Program-made: the position numbers and the translations under genes
Origin: Leptolyngbya sp. Cla-17
GTDB lineage: Bacteria > Cyanobacteriota > Cyanobacteriia > Leptolyngbyales > Leptolyngbyaceae
NCBI RefSeq assembly: GCF_016807185.1
Contig: NZ_JAEVYN010000001.1
Coordinates: forward strand, 1,116,001-1,180,000
Reading direction: 5' to 3'
Length of the DNA stretch: 64,000 nt
Notes under the pieces: generated by a model
The model's input: only the letters and a program-made list of their open reading frames with translations
Database searches by the model: none
What the model was told of the DNA's origin: nothing
In this document: in pieces, positions 56,114-64,000 of the stretch
Layout: each line of letters starts with the position of its first letter
Numbering within the stretch: the stretch's first letter is position 1

Positions 56114-57220
56114 GTGTCAAAGCAGTCGGTTATTTCGGTTTCTCTTCCGCAACGCTCCTACGAGATTGTGATTACGCCTAACGGGTTGAGCCAGGTCGGT
56201 TCACGGCTCCAGTCTTTACAGGTTGGGCAGAAAGTATTACTTGTGTCTAATCCTGCGATTTTTCGACACTATGGTGAAGCCGCGATCGCATCCTTATCCG
56301 CCGCCGGCTTTTCGGTCGCAATCTGTCTCCTGCCTGCTGGGGAACGTTATAAAACTCCTGCGACGCTCCAAAAAATTTATGATGCGGCGTTGGCACATCG
56401 CATAGAGCGATCCTCGACCTTTGTTGCCCTCGGCGGTGGCGTGATCGGCGATATGACGGGTTTCGCGGCGGCGACTTGGCTCCGGGGAGTGCAGGTGGTG
56501 CAGGTGCCAACGTCTCTACTAGCAATGATTGATGCCGCAATTGGCGGTAAAACCGGGGTCAACCATCCCCAGGGCAAAAATTTGATCGGCGCTTTTCATC
56601 AACCTCGTCTCGTGTTGGTTGATCCAGAAGTGCTAACAACCCTGCCGTCTAGAGAATTTCGGGCTGGGATGGCAGAGGTAATTAAGTACGGAGTTATTTG
56701 GGATAAAGATTTATTTTCCTTGCTAGAACAAGCTCCTCGATTGGATCGGTTAGCGGCTCTTGGTGAAGACCGATTGCAAGAGATTTTAACGCGCTCGTGT
56801 GAGGCAAAGGCGCATGTCGTCAGCAAGGATGAAAAAGAAGCAGGACTCCGAGCTATTTTGAACTATGGGCATACCATTGGACATGCGGTGGAGAGCCTAA
56901 CGGGTTACCGAGTCGTCAATCATGGCGAAGGCGTTGCGATCGGCATGGCTGCTGCCGCAAAAATTGCGAACGCGATGAATCTATGGGAATCGATCGCAAC
57001 AGAGCGGCAAACTGCCCTGATTACAAAAGCTGGATTACCCACTCAGCTACCCAAAGGTATAGAGATTGAGGCAATTTTAGAGACGCTACAAACCGATAAG
57101 AAAGTGGAAGTAGGGCGAGTCCGATTTGTACTACCAACTCAAATTGGAGCAGCAATCGTCACTAATCAAGTCTCAACCGAAGTAATACGGTCTGTCCTTG
57201 AACAAATGCTAATGGCTTAA
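56114..57220 (+). CDS. aroB: 3-dehydroquinate synthase
   Basis: Second enzyme of the shikimate pathway, turning DAHP into 3-dehydroquinate with NAD+ and a metal ion. The 368-residue protein shows the NAD-binding region VALGGGVIGDMTGFAA and QVPTSLLAMIDAAIGGKTGVN. The metal ligands are E in GMAEVIKYGVI and the two His in LNYGHTIGHAVE and NHGEGVAIGM. The start is GTG at 56114; no upstream ATG fits. It is divergent from petL. Confidence 0.96.
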   Translation: MSKQSVISVSLPQRSYEIVITPNGLSQVGSRLQSLQVGQKVLLVSNPAIFRHYGEAAIASLSAAGFSVAICLLPAGERYKTPATLQKIYDAALAHRIERSSTFVALGGGVIGDMTGFAAATWLRGVQVVQVPTSLLAMIDAAIGGKTGVNHPQGKNLIGAFHQPRLVLVDPEVLTTLPSREFRAGMAEVIKYGVIWDKDLFSLLEQAPRLDRLAALGEDRLQEILTRSCEAKAHVVSKDEKEAGLRAILNYGHTIGHAVESLTGYRVVNHGEGVAIGMAAAAKIANAMNLWESIATERQTALITKAGLPTQLPKGIEIEAILETLQTDKKVEVGRVRFVLPTQIGAAIVTNQVSTEVIRSVLEQMLMA

Positions 57221-57325
57221 CGATATAAACAATTGCTTATTATGATTACTAACAAACATGATTAAACTTATCGAAAACTTACCCTCGTTGGTTTGGCAGA
57301 ACTTCAATATCCAAGCCGAGGTTAC

Positions 57326-58303
57326 CTATGAATTCTCAACTTTGTAGCCTAAGTCTGCTAGGTCACTACGGGAATAACGCCATTTGGGCTGCACTTTAAC
57401 AAATAGCTCAAGGTACACCTTGCCCGCAATCAATTTCTGAATCTGTTGTCGGGCGGAGGTGCCAATTTCTTTGAGCATACTGCCTCCTTTGCCTATCAAA
57501 ATCCCTTTTTGGGAAGGGCGCTCAACATGAATAGTTGCTAGAACACGGGTAAGCGTCGGTTCCTCATCCACTCGGTCGATCGCGATCGCGGTAGAGTGGG
57601 GGACTTCTTCACGAGTCAGCCTCAGCACTTGTTCGCGAATGAGTTCGCCCATAATAAACCGCTCTGGTTGGTCTGTGACTAAATCAGGTGGATAGTAGTA
57701 AGGTCCTAATTCAAGGCGCTGAATAAGTTGCTGTAGCAAAGCTTCCATGCCATCTCCGGTGATTGCAGAGAAAAGCGCGATCATCCAGCCGTATTCATCT
57801 GCCAAATCGGTATAGCTTGCCACAATCGTCTCAGAGTTTGAGGACTGCTGGTCGATTTTGTTAATGCCTAAAATGACCGGAATTGGGCAATGCTTTGCCA
57901 GTTCTGCAATAAAGCGATCGCCTTTGCCGACCTCCACAGCGCCATCTACCACAAATAGCAATAGATCAACAGAATGCATGGCAATCTGTGCGTTTTTGAC
58001 TAAAACTTCTCCGAGTTGGTGTTGCGGTTTATGAATTCCCGGTGTGTCCACAAAAATAAGCTGGGCGGCTGGAGTGGTTAAAATTCCCCGGAGTCGATTG
58101 CGAGTTGTTTGGGCGATCGGCGAGGTGATCGCAATTTTTTGTCCCACTAGCTCATTCATTAAGGTAGACTTGCCGACATTAGGACGACCGACAATACCTA
58201 CAAACCCAGATTTAAATCCTAATGGGGCGGCTGGAATTAAGCCTGTTTCGGATAAGCTGCGCTCTATCAAATTGTTGTCAAAACTCTCGTCTTCAGGTGT
58301 CAT
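57326..58303 (-). CDS. era: GTPase Era
   Basis: GTPase that binds the 3' end of 16S rRNA and helps mature the small ribosomal subunit. The 325-residue protein has G1 GIVGRPNVGKSTLMN, G3 VDTPGIHKPQ and G4 INKID. The C-terminal KH domain shows KGILIGKGGSMLKEIG, which contacts rRNA. An N-terminal extension of about 30 residues precedes the G domain. The only ATG in reach is 58303, which overlaps the start codon of surE on the other strand by two bases (CATG). An internal TTG near codon 12 is an alternative start. Confidence 0.95.
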   Translation of the reverse strand: MTPEDESFDNNLIERSLSETGLIPAAPLGFKSGFVGIVGRPNVGKSTLMNELVGQKIAITSPIAQTTRNRLRGILTTPAAQLIFVDTPGIHKPQHQLGEVLVKNAQIAMHSVDLLLFVVDGAVEVGKGDRFIAELAKHCPIPVILGINKIDQQSSNSETIVASYTDLADEYGWMIALFSAITGDGMEALLQQLIQRLELGPYYYPPDLVTDQPERFIMGELIREQVLRLTREEVPHSTAIAIDRVDEEPTLTRVLATIHVERPSQKGILIGKGGSMLKEIGTSARQQIQKLIAGKVYLELFVKVQPKWRYSRSDLADLGYKVENS

Positions 58304-58988
58304 GGTGTTTGTAATTACAAATGATGATGGAATCGACGCGCCCGGAATTCGCTCGCTGCTAACTGCCGTTCGTCAAATGGATTTAGAGGCGATAGTCGTT
58401 GCGCCAAGCTCACAATTTTCAGGCTGTGGTCATCAGGTTACAACAACCAAGCCAATTCGAGTAGAGCGGCGTTCTAACTATGAATATGCGATCGCTGGCA
58501 CCCCAGTAGACTGCGTTCGGATTGCCCTTAGCCAACTTTGTCCTCAAGTTGAAGGCGTACTGTCTGGCATTAATGCAGGGGGAAATTTGGGAACAGACGT
58601 TTACATCTCTGGTACAGTAGCCGCTGTGCGAGAAGCAGCTATGCACCGTATTCCTAGCATTGCGCTCTCTAATTATCGTCAGAGAACATGCGAAATTGAT
58701 TGGTCTATCGCAACAAGCCTAGCAATCCGAGTTCTTGAGCAACTACTGTCTGACTCGATGGAACCAGGAACTTATTGGAACGTAAATCTACCGCAGTATT
58801 CTGCTCAATCCTCAGAACCCAAACTAATATTTTGCCCTCCCTGCACTCAGCCTTTGCCAAATACTTTTCGGCTAGAAGAAAACTGCTTTTATTACAGTGG
58901 TGAATATACGGAGCGTACCTATGATGTAGGAGCTGATGTGGAGACCTGTTTTTCAGGAAACATCGCTATCACCCAACTATCACTTTAA
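58302..58988 (+). CDS. surE: 5'/3'-nucleotidase SurE
   Basis: Metal-dependent nucleoside monophosphatase, also active on short polyphosphate. The 228-residue protein starts exactly at the conserved N-terminus VFVITNDDGIDAPGI, whose two Asp bind the metal. It continues with APSSQFSGCGHQVT, AGTPVDCVRIAL and GINAGGNLGTDVYISGTVAAVREA. The frame is open far upstream inside era, but only the ATG at 58302 gives the family start. Its start codon overlaps that of era, so its promoter must lie inside the era coding region. Confidence 0.93.
   Translation: MVFVITNDDGIDAPGIRSLLTAVRQMDLEAIVVAPSSQFSGCGHQVTTTKPIRVERRSNYEYAIAGTPVDCVRIALSQLCPQVEGVLSGINAGGNLGTDVYISGTVAAVREAAMHRIPSIALSNYRQRTCEIDWSIATSLAIRVLEQLLSDSMEPGTYWNVNLPQYSAQSSEPKLIFCPPCTQPLPNTFRLEENCFYYSGEYTERTYDVGADVETCFSGNIAITQLSL
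58308..58321. promoter_or_regulatory. perfect 14-bp palindrome at the era/surE start junction
   Basis: TTTGTAATTACAAA is its own reverse complement and lies 3 bases inside the surE frame and 5 bases before the era start. It codes for surE residues, so it may be chance. Its position between divergent genes makes an operator possible. Confidence 0.3.
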
Positions 58989-59360
58989 TACTCCATACAA
59001 AAAATAAACGCTTCTAAAAATTAATCCATAAGTATCCTGACTACTGGGAGCCTCTTAGGCGCAGATCGATTTGAATTACTGAGAGATCCACAACATAAGA
59101 CGAGTAACAATGCATGGCAAAGTTGGTTTAAGCATCAGCACTTTGCCGTGAAACATTATATTAATGAATGTACAAAGTATTTGACACTACTGGGTAGAAC
59201 CACGTAGATTTCTAAAGTGTTCCTTATTCCACATCAGATCTAAATTAAAAAGTATTGATCTCGTAAGTCACAGCAATAGAGATTACAAAAATTTTTTCTA
59301 AATGAACTTAGATTAGACAGATCGTTGTTTTGATTAGACAAGTAGACCGAGGGGCACGCC
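58989..59360. other. intergenic region downstream of surE
   Basis: About 370 A/T-rich bases without a recognised gene or RNA. The last 25 bases carry a purine-rich GAGGGGCACG leader that may serve as ribosome site for the small gene that follows. Confidence 0.45.
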
Positions 59361-59576
59361 ATGCTTTCAATTCGCGAAATTGTTAAGGAAGCATTTACTA
59401 TTGGATGTTTAACAGTCGAAACAGAGGAGCAACTGCGTCAACTGTTAAAGACTAAATATGATGCAAAAGACTTTAGGGCTTTCATGTTGCTTCAGCACGC
59501 TGTTGTGTCTGGCTCCATTCGTCAAGAGTCTCGTGAACTCGCAACGAGCAAACAATCATTGGCGATCGCGTCTTAG
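59361..59576 (+). CDS. small conserved-looking protein of unknown function
   Basis: A 71-residue frame with a GAGGGG ribosome site 5-10 bases ahead of the ATG. It has two amphipathic helices (EIVKEAFTIGCLTVETEEQL and KDFRAFMLLQHAVVSGSIR) and a Ser/Ala-rich C-terminus. I do not know the family, though small helical proteins of this kind recur in cyanobacteria. It converges with RNase J; a hairpin lies between the stops. Confidence 0.6.
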   Translation: MLSIREIVKEAFTIGCLTVETEEQLRQLLKTKYDAKDFRAFMLLQHAVVSGSIRQESRELATSKQSLAIAS

Positions 59577-59614
59577 CTCCACGGATTAGCAGCCCCTTGA
59601 AATGATTAATGCAT

Positions 59615-59648
59615 AGACGGGGAAGTCTTGAAGTGAGCTCCCCCGTCT
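59615..59648. terminator. candidate terminator hairpin between small gene and RNase J
   Basis: AGACGGGG pairs perfectly with CCCCGTCT over an 18-base loop. It sits between two convergent genes, where a shared terminator would fit, but no T-run follows on the plus strand. Confidence 0.45.
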
Positions 59649-59656
59649 GCGGCGAG

Positions 59657-61432
59657 CTAGGAGGCGATCGCCGCTTCAACTTTTCTAGTAGGTTCCTTGC
59701 TTACTTTACGAGTCGTTGGCGCATCGGTGGTTTGCATGAGGAACACGAGTAAAGGAGCGCTTTGCATTTCGCGCTTGAGCATTTTGACTAATTCTCGCTC
59801 AATTTGAGTTTTCACTCCAACCCAATCAATGCTAGTCGCAACATCGGTGTAAGAAGGTGCCAATTCTTTCCAGTAATTTCGTAAAACAATCTCAATCGTT
59901 TCGCGAGTTTTGTCTTGAAACCGCGATCGCTCAATTGAAGTGACCACACCTCGGAAATGCACTTCTGGCTGAGCAACTAATTCACCCCGGTTGTTAATTG
60001 TGGCAGCAACCGTGACAATTCCTTCCCCAGCAAGTCGCTGACGCTCTTTCAGCACTTGGGCATTCACGACACCAGACCGCGACGAATCAACCAGTTCAAT
60101 TCCAGAAGGCACTTTACCTGCAATCCGGATAGAATTTTCAGTTAGCTCAACCACATGGCCATTGTCGATAATGATCATATTTTCCGCTGGAACTCCTACG
60201 CTTTGAGCCGTTTGGGAGTGTTTTACCAACATCCGATGTTCACCGTGAACAGGTATGAAAAACTTGGGTCGGGTTAAGCCCAGCATCAGTTTTTGATCTT
60301 CTTGGCAACCATGCCCAGAAACATGAATTCCCTGTTCTTTGCCGTAAATTACCTTGGCTCCTAACATCATCAACTTATCAATGGTGTTCACAACGGCGAT
60401 CGTGTTTCCAGGAATGGGATTCGCTGAGAATACAACCGTATCGCCTGGGCGCACTTTTATTTGCCGATGGTCGCCATTCGCGATCCGCGTCATTGCAGAA
60501 AGCGGTTCACCCTGAGAGCCTGTGGTCAAAATCAGCACGTTTTCATCTGGCACTTTTTGAATCAGATTTAATGGCTGTAATAGATCATCTTCACACTTGA
60601 CATAGCCTAGATTCCGAGCATGAGCAATCACATTCAGCATGGAGCGCCCCAAGATGCCCACAACTCTGCCGTGTTTTTTAGCCAAATCCAAGATCATGTT
60701 GATCCGATGTACTGAAGACGCAAAGGTCGTTACCAATATTCTTCCCTGAGCTTGTCCAAAGACTCGATCAAGGTTGGGATACACCGCACGCTCTGAGGGA
60801 GTAAAACCAGGAAGTTCTGAGTTAGTAGAATCGCTAATCAAACACTGAACGCCTTGCTCACCATACTCAGCTAACCGCTGGAAGTCGAAAAACTCTCCGT
60901 CTACAGGCGTATGGTCAATTTTGAAGTCACCTGTGTGGATCACAACTCCAACAGGGGTGCGAATTGCAACGGTGAAGCTATCCGCCATGGAGTGGGTATT
61001 ACGGATAAATTCTACAAAGAATGCAGAGCCAAGTCGCACAATGTCGCGCGGACCAACGGTACGCAGTTCGGTGCGATCGCTAACGCCAGCTTCTTCAAGC
61101 TTGTCTTGCAGCAAAGCCATTGCCAGTCGAGGGCCATAAATCACTGGTATATCGAACTGCTTCAGATGAAAAGCAATTCCGCCAATGTGATCTTCGTGCC
61201 CATGGGTAACAATCATGCCTTTAATCTTGTGGCGATTTTCCCTGAGGTAAGTCATATCGGGGAGAACAATATTCACTCCGTGCATCCCATCGGTTGGAAA
61301 GGCAAGACCAGCATCTAACAGAATAATTTCATCGTTAAATTCAAACACACAAGTGTTTTTGCCAATCTCATGGAGACCACCAAGCGGAATGATTTTTAGA
61401 GCAGTTGCAGAATTTGTTTTGGTCATTTGCAT
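59657..61432 (-). CDS. rnj: ribonuclease J
   Basis: Metallo-beta-lactamase fold 5'-3' exo/endoribonuclease that processes and degrades RNA in the cytoplasm. The 591-residue enzyme shows the zinc-binding VTHGHEDHIGGI near residue 75, FKIDHTPVDGEFFD, the beta-CASP region STNSELPGFTPSE and the HVSGHGCQED motif. The C-terminal domain is of usual size with a basic tail rich in Lys. The start is 61432; an ATG two codons later is equally possible. It is the last of the asd-dapA-rnj row, an order common in cyanobacteria. Confidence 0.95.
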   Translation of the reverse strand: MQMTKTNSATALKIIPLGGLHEIGKNTCVFEFNDEIILLDAGLAFPTDGMHGVNIVLPDMTYLRENRHKIKGMIVTHGHEDHIGGIAFHLKQFDIPVIYGPRLAMALLQDKLEEAGVSDRTELRTVGPRDIVRLGSAFFVEFIRNTHSMADSFTVAIRTPVGVVIHTGDFKIDHTPVDGEFFDFQRLAEYGEQGVQCLISDSTNSELPGFTPSERAVYPNLDRVFGQAQGRILVTTFASSVHRINMILDLAKKHGRVVGILGRSMLNVIAHARNLGYVKCEDDLLQPLNLIQKVPDENVLILTTGSQGEPLSAMTRIANGDHRQIKVRPGDTVVFSANPIPGNTIAVVNTIDKLMMLGAKVIYGKEQGIHVSGHGCQEDQKLMLGLTRPKFFIPVHGEHRMLVKHSQTAQSVGVPAENMIIIDNGHVVELTENSIRIAGKVPSGIELVDSSRSGVVNAQVLKERQRLAGEGIVTVAATINNRGELVAQPEVHFRGVVTSIERSRFQDKTRETIEIVLRNYWKELAPSYTDVATSIDWVGVKTQIERELVKMLKREMQSAPLLVFLMQTTDAPTTRKVSKEPTRKVEAAIAS

Positions 61433-61660
61433 TAATTTAGATAGAAAGATTTTGAGTTAAAGAAAGTTCAGAGGTCGTTGAGAGACTGTTGATCGAAAAT
61501 CGTAGTACTCGGAAGAACAACAATTTGGTGAAGCTGAGTTGAAGAATAAAGATGAATGTGAGCGGATCTGAAGAGAAAACGAAATTTGAAATGTTTATCT
61601 TCATGTTTCTACAATGTTGAGCAGACATTATTCAGTTGTAGAAAGCTTAAATAAGCAGTG

Positions 61661-62545
61661 CTAGAGAAGTGCTAATTCTGCTAGGACTGATTTCAACGTT
61701 TGGATGACTTCAGATGGAGCATCGGCAAGCGGAGAACGAGTGGAGCCAACCTTCCAGCCCTGGATTTGCAGTGCCGCTTTCACCGGAATTGGGTTGGTGG
61801 TCAAAAACAATGCCTTGAACAAAGGAAACAAAGCAAGATGAGTTTGGATAGCTGCTTGAATATTGCCATCAAAAAAAGCTTGAATCATCGATTGAATCTT
61901 CGGTCCGACAAGATGACTTGCGACACTAATAACTCCATGACCTCCAACTGCCAGTAAAGGCAAGGTCAGCGAATCATCTCCAGCGTAGATGGCAAAGTCA
62001 TTAGGAGTAGAGCGGCGAATTTGGCTAACCTGATCTAGATTACCGCTTGCTTCTTTGATTGCTACAACGTTAGCAATTTCTGAGAGACGAATGACTGTTT
62101 CTGGCAAAAGGTTTTGCCCAGTTCTCCCTGGTATGTTGTACAGCACCATTGGCAGATCGGAAGTTGATTCAGCGATCTCCTTAAAGTGACGATACATACC
62201 TGCCTGGGGCGGCTTATTGTAGTAGGGAACGACTTGCAGTGAGCCATCTACACCTAGTTTAGCTGCTTTTTGAGTGGCTTCGATGGCTTCTTGCGTCGAA
62301 TTTGATCCCGTACCTGCAATTATCTTCGCTTTTCCCGCTACAGCCTGCTGGATTACGCGAAACAACTCATATTCTTCACTCCAAGTCAGAGTAGGTGATT
62401 CACCTGTGGTGCCACACACGACTAAGGCATCACTACCGTTGTTAACCAAATAGTCAGCTAGTTTCTCTGCGATCGCGTAATCCACAGCGCCATCTTCAGT
62501 AAATGGCGTGATCATCGCGGTTAAGACTCGTCCAAAATTCACCAC
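61661..62545 (-). CDS. dapA: 4-hydroxy-tetrahydrodipicolinate synthase
   Basis: First committed enzyme of lysine/diaminopimelate synthesis: condenses pyruvate with aspartate semialdehyde. The 294-residue TIM-barrel protein shows VCGTTGESPTLTWSE, the Tyr in LYNIPGRTGQN and the Schiff-base Lys in VAIKEASGN. It starts with GTG at 62545 (a second GTG follows directly). It lies 75 bases downstream of asd, which makes its substrate. Confidence 0.96.
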   Translation of the reverse strand: MVNFGRVLTAMITPFTEDGAVDYAIAEKLADYLVNNGSDALVVCGTTGESPTLTWSEEYELFRVIQQAVAGKAKIIAGTGSNSTQEAIEATQKAAKLGVDGSLQVVPYYNKPPQAGMYRHFKEIAESTSDLPMVLYNIPGRTGQNLLPETVIRLSEIANVVAIKEASGNLDQVSQIRRSTPNDFAIYAGDDSLTLPLLAVGGHGVISVASHLVGPKIQSMIQAFFDGNIQAAIQTHLALFPLFKALFLTTNPIPVKAALQIQGWKVGSTRSPLADAPSEVIQTLKSVLAELALL

Positions 62546-62620
62546 ACGTTGTTGATCTATAAAAGGTTACTACACATAATTGCTGCTCACTTTATTAAGC
62601 AGGTTACTCCATACTGCTCA

Positions 62621-63658
62621 TCAAGTCATTGCCACTATAGGCTTAAGTGAATGCTTTTGCACTAACAACTCAGCGATTTGAATTGCATTAAGGGCTGCCC
62701 CTTTACGAATTTGGTCGCCACACAGCCAGAGTTCCAAACCACAAGAATGAGAAATATCCTGGCGAATTCGACCTACCAACACATTATCTTCTCCGCTTGC
62801 ATCAATAGGCATTGGAAAATAATTTGCCGACCAATCCTCTACTAAGCGTACTCCAGAAGCATGGCTCAAAATTTCTCTTGCTTGAGCCACACTAAATGGT
62901 TGCTTAAACTCTAGATTAATCGCTTCTGAATGAGCACGCATTACGGGAACCCGTATGCAGGTTGGAGTAATATGCAAATCGGGCACTCCAAAGATTTTGC
63001 GCGTCTCGTTGACCATCTTCATCTCCTCCTCACAGTAACCCTGCTCATTTAGCTTAGAGTTGTGCGGAAAAAGATTGAATGCTAAGGGATAAGGGAATAT
63101 GTCAGCTACTGGCTCTTGCCCATTTAGGATAGCTTGCGCCTGTGTTTTCATCTCCTCCATTGCCCGTGCGCCAGCGCCACTCGCAGATTGATAGGTGGCG
63201 GCAACGATCCGTTGAATAGGCTGAACTTGATGCAACGGATAAATTGCCACTGCCATCAGAATAGTTGTGCAATTGGGATTGGCAATAAGCCCCTGATGAC
63301 GTTCTGCGGCCTGGGGGTTTACTTCGGGTACGATCAGCGGCACTTTGGCATCCATCCGAAACGCACTAGAATTGTCTATTACCACCGCTCCTGCCGCAAT
63401 CGCTTTGGGTGCCCAAGCTTTGGAAATGGATGCTCCCGCTGAAGCCAGCACTAAATCAATGTCATCAAAGGAGCGATCGCTGACTGCCTCAACAACCAAT
63501 GGGTTTCCCCGAAATTGAAGTGTTTGTCCTGCCGAGCGCGGAGAAGCCAGTAGCTTTAGCTGAGATACAGGAAAATGACGTTCTTCCAACAACGTCATCA
63601 ACTCAGTACCGACAGCTCCCGTTGCGCCCAGTATGGCAACTCGATAGGATTCAACCAA
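62621..63658 (-). CDS. asd: aspartate-semialdehyde dehydrogenase
   Basis: Reduces aspartyl phosphate to aspartate semialdehyde, the branch point to lysine, threonine and methionine. The 345-residue protein has the NADP-binding AILGATGAVGTELM, the active-site Cys in NPNCTTILMA and the substrate-binding RVPVMRAHSEAI. It starts with TTG at 63658, supported by a good GGAGG ribosome site 9 bases upstream (fwd 63668-63672); no in-frame ATG lies near. It is first in the asd-dapA-rnj row. Confidence 0.95.
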   Translation of the reverse strand: MVESYRVAILGATGAVGTELMTLLEERHFPVSQLKLLASPRSAGQTLQFRGNPLVVEAVSDRSFDDIDLVLASAGASISKAWAPKAIAAGAVVIDNSSAFRMDAKVPLIVPEVNPQAAERHQGLIANPNCTTILMAVAIYPLHQVQPIQRIVAATYQSASGAGARAMEEMKTQAQAILNGQEPVADIFPYPLAFNLFPHNSKLNEQGYCEEEMKMVNETRKIFGVPDLHITPTCIRVPVMRAHSEAINLEFKQPFSVAQAREILSHASGVRLVEDWSANYFPMPIDASGEDNVLVGRIRQDISHSCGLELWLCGDQIRKGAALNAIQIAELLVQKHSLKPIVAMT

Positions 63659-63667
63659 ATTACATAT

Positions 63668-63672
63668 CCTCC
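63668..63672 (-). promoter_or_regulatory. ribosome binding site that sets a TTG start for asd
   Basis: GGAGG on the minus strand, 9 bases before TTG at 63658. A nearby ATG is followed at once by TAA and cannot be used. Confidence 0.7.
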
Positions 63673-63932
63673 AGAAGATTATTGATTAAGTAATTTTTAA
63701 TATAAAATCTGGTGGTAATCATCGTAGTTCGTATACATCCAGCTTTAGAGTCAATCGGCAACAATAGCGTTGCCAAAGCTTCCATAACAGGCTTATTTTT
63801 TAAGGTACGCACAAGATTTTAGCGGATTCTTAATTATTTGATTAAAAGCTTGAGTTATAGCGCTTCATATCAGGCTATCACTTCTTATCCTCTTTGCTTA
63901 TTTACCTTAAAAAGTGAGGCTAAAACTCTAAC
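63673..63932. other. upstream region of asd
   Basis: About 260 A/T-rich bases with no gene seen. It should hold the promoter of the asd-dapA-rnj row (minus strand). Confidence 0.4.
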
Positions 63933-64000
63933 CTATACCGAATCTTTGGGAGGAAATTTAGGTTCCGGCGGTGAGGCATCGTCCATAGACGATCGGAATC
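63933..64000 (-). CDS. possible 3' end of a minus-strand gene, cut by the window edge
   Basis: A frame open to the window edge ends in SSMDDASPPEPKFPPKDSV before a TAG stop. The Pro/Lys/acidic composition is like a flexible protein C-terminus. It is only about 22 codons, so this is weak evidence. Confidence 0.25.
   Translation of the reverse strand, partial: FRSSMDDASPPEPKFPPKDSV

Noticed and set aside
58308..58321. Reading TTTGTAATTACAAA as an NtcA site
   Set aside because: NtcA needs GTA-N8-TAC; here the GTA and TAC halves are only two bases apart.
61437..61628. 63-residue minus-strand frame between RNase J and dapA
   Set aside because: Low-complexity Ser/Phe/Leu composition, no ribosome site and no similarity; it is the A/T-rich leader of the RNase J gene.

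Overview
This is chromosomal DNA of a filamentous-type cyanobacterium, probably of the Leptolyngbya/Oscillatoria kind. The evidence is the very frequent HIP1 palindrome GCGATCGC, a tRNA-Leu(UAA) gene split by a group I intron, ndhL next to a DUF3007 gene and trpA, a petL micro-gene, a DUF4327 gene, and the order acpP-fabF-tkt. No plasmid, prophage or CRISPR hallmark was seen. The species assignment is inference.

Layout. 0.1-5.2 kb: an HdrB-like Cys-rich protein, then acyl carrier protein, KAS II and transketolase. 5.3-8.7 kb: an insertion-sequence island. One IS630-type element is split by a second IS630-type element at a TA dinucleotide, and an intact IS1-type element follows with an 8-bp target duplication. 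8.8-16.1 kb: tRNA-Cys, a GH116 glucosidase divergent from a ROK glucokinase, a pentapeptide-repeat protein and CTP synthase. 16.3-28.3 kb: a same-strand run of envelope-glycan genes: two large multi-membrane proteins, an epimerase, a TIM-barrel isomerase, two family 2 glycosyltransferases, an FAD oxidoreductase and an AMIN-amidase. 28.6-36.7 kb: nadE, a beta-helix lipoprotein, Fe-superoxide dismutase, a lumenal pentapeptide protein, purK and a DUF4327 protein. Two decayed genes sit among them: an LRAT-like gene broken by a 19-bp tandem duplication, and a frameshifted, doubly truncated CbiG-CobJ remnant.

36.7-41.1 kb: an FHA-containing Ser/Thr kinase next to a PP2C phosphatase, both with zinc-ribbon cysteines, and an rRNA pseudouridine synthase. 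41.1-50.3 kb: a surface cluster on the minus strand: DUF11/SdrD-like protein, a 1273-aa outer-membrane barrel with Ig-like domains, an OmpA/beta-helix protein, the 3' remnant of a lost DUF11 paralogue, and a second DUF11 protein. 50.7-64 kb: trpA, DUF3007 and ndhL; the split tRNA-Leu gene; an unrecognised 463-aa protein; a flippase-like membrane protein; petL; aroB; era and surE, whose divergent start codons overlap; a small conserved-looking protein; and the lysine-pathway/RNA-decay group asd, dapA and RNase J.

How it fits together. Most genes are housekeeping (fatty acid, Calvin/pentose phosphate, nucleotide, NAD, aromatic, lysine, RNA maturation). The accessory interest lies in the glycan cluster, the DUF11-barrel-OmpA surface cluster, the nested transposons and the three gene remnants.
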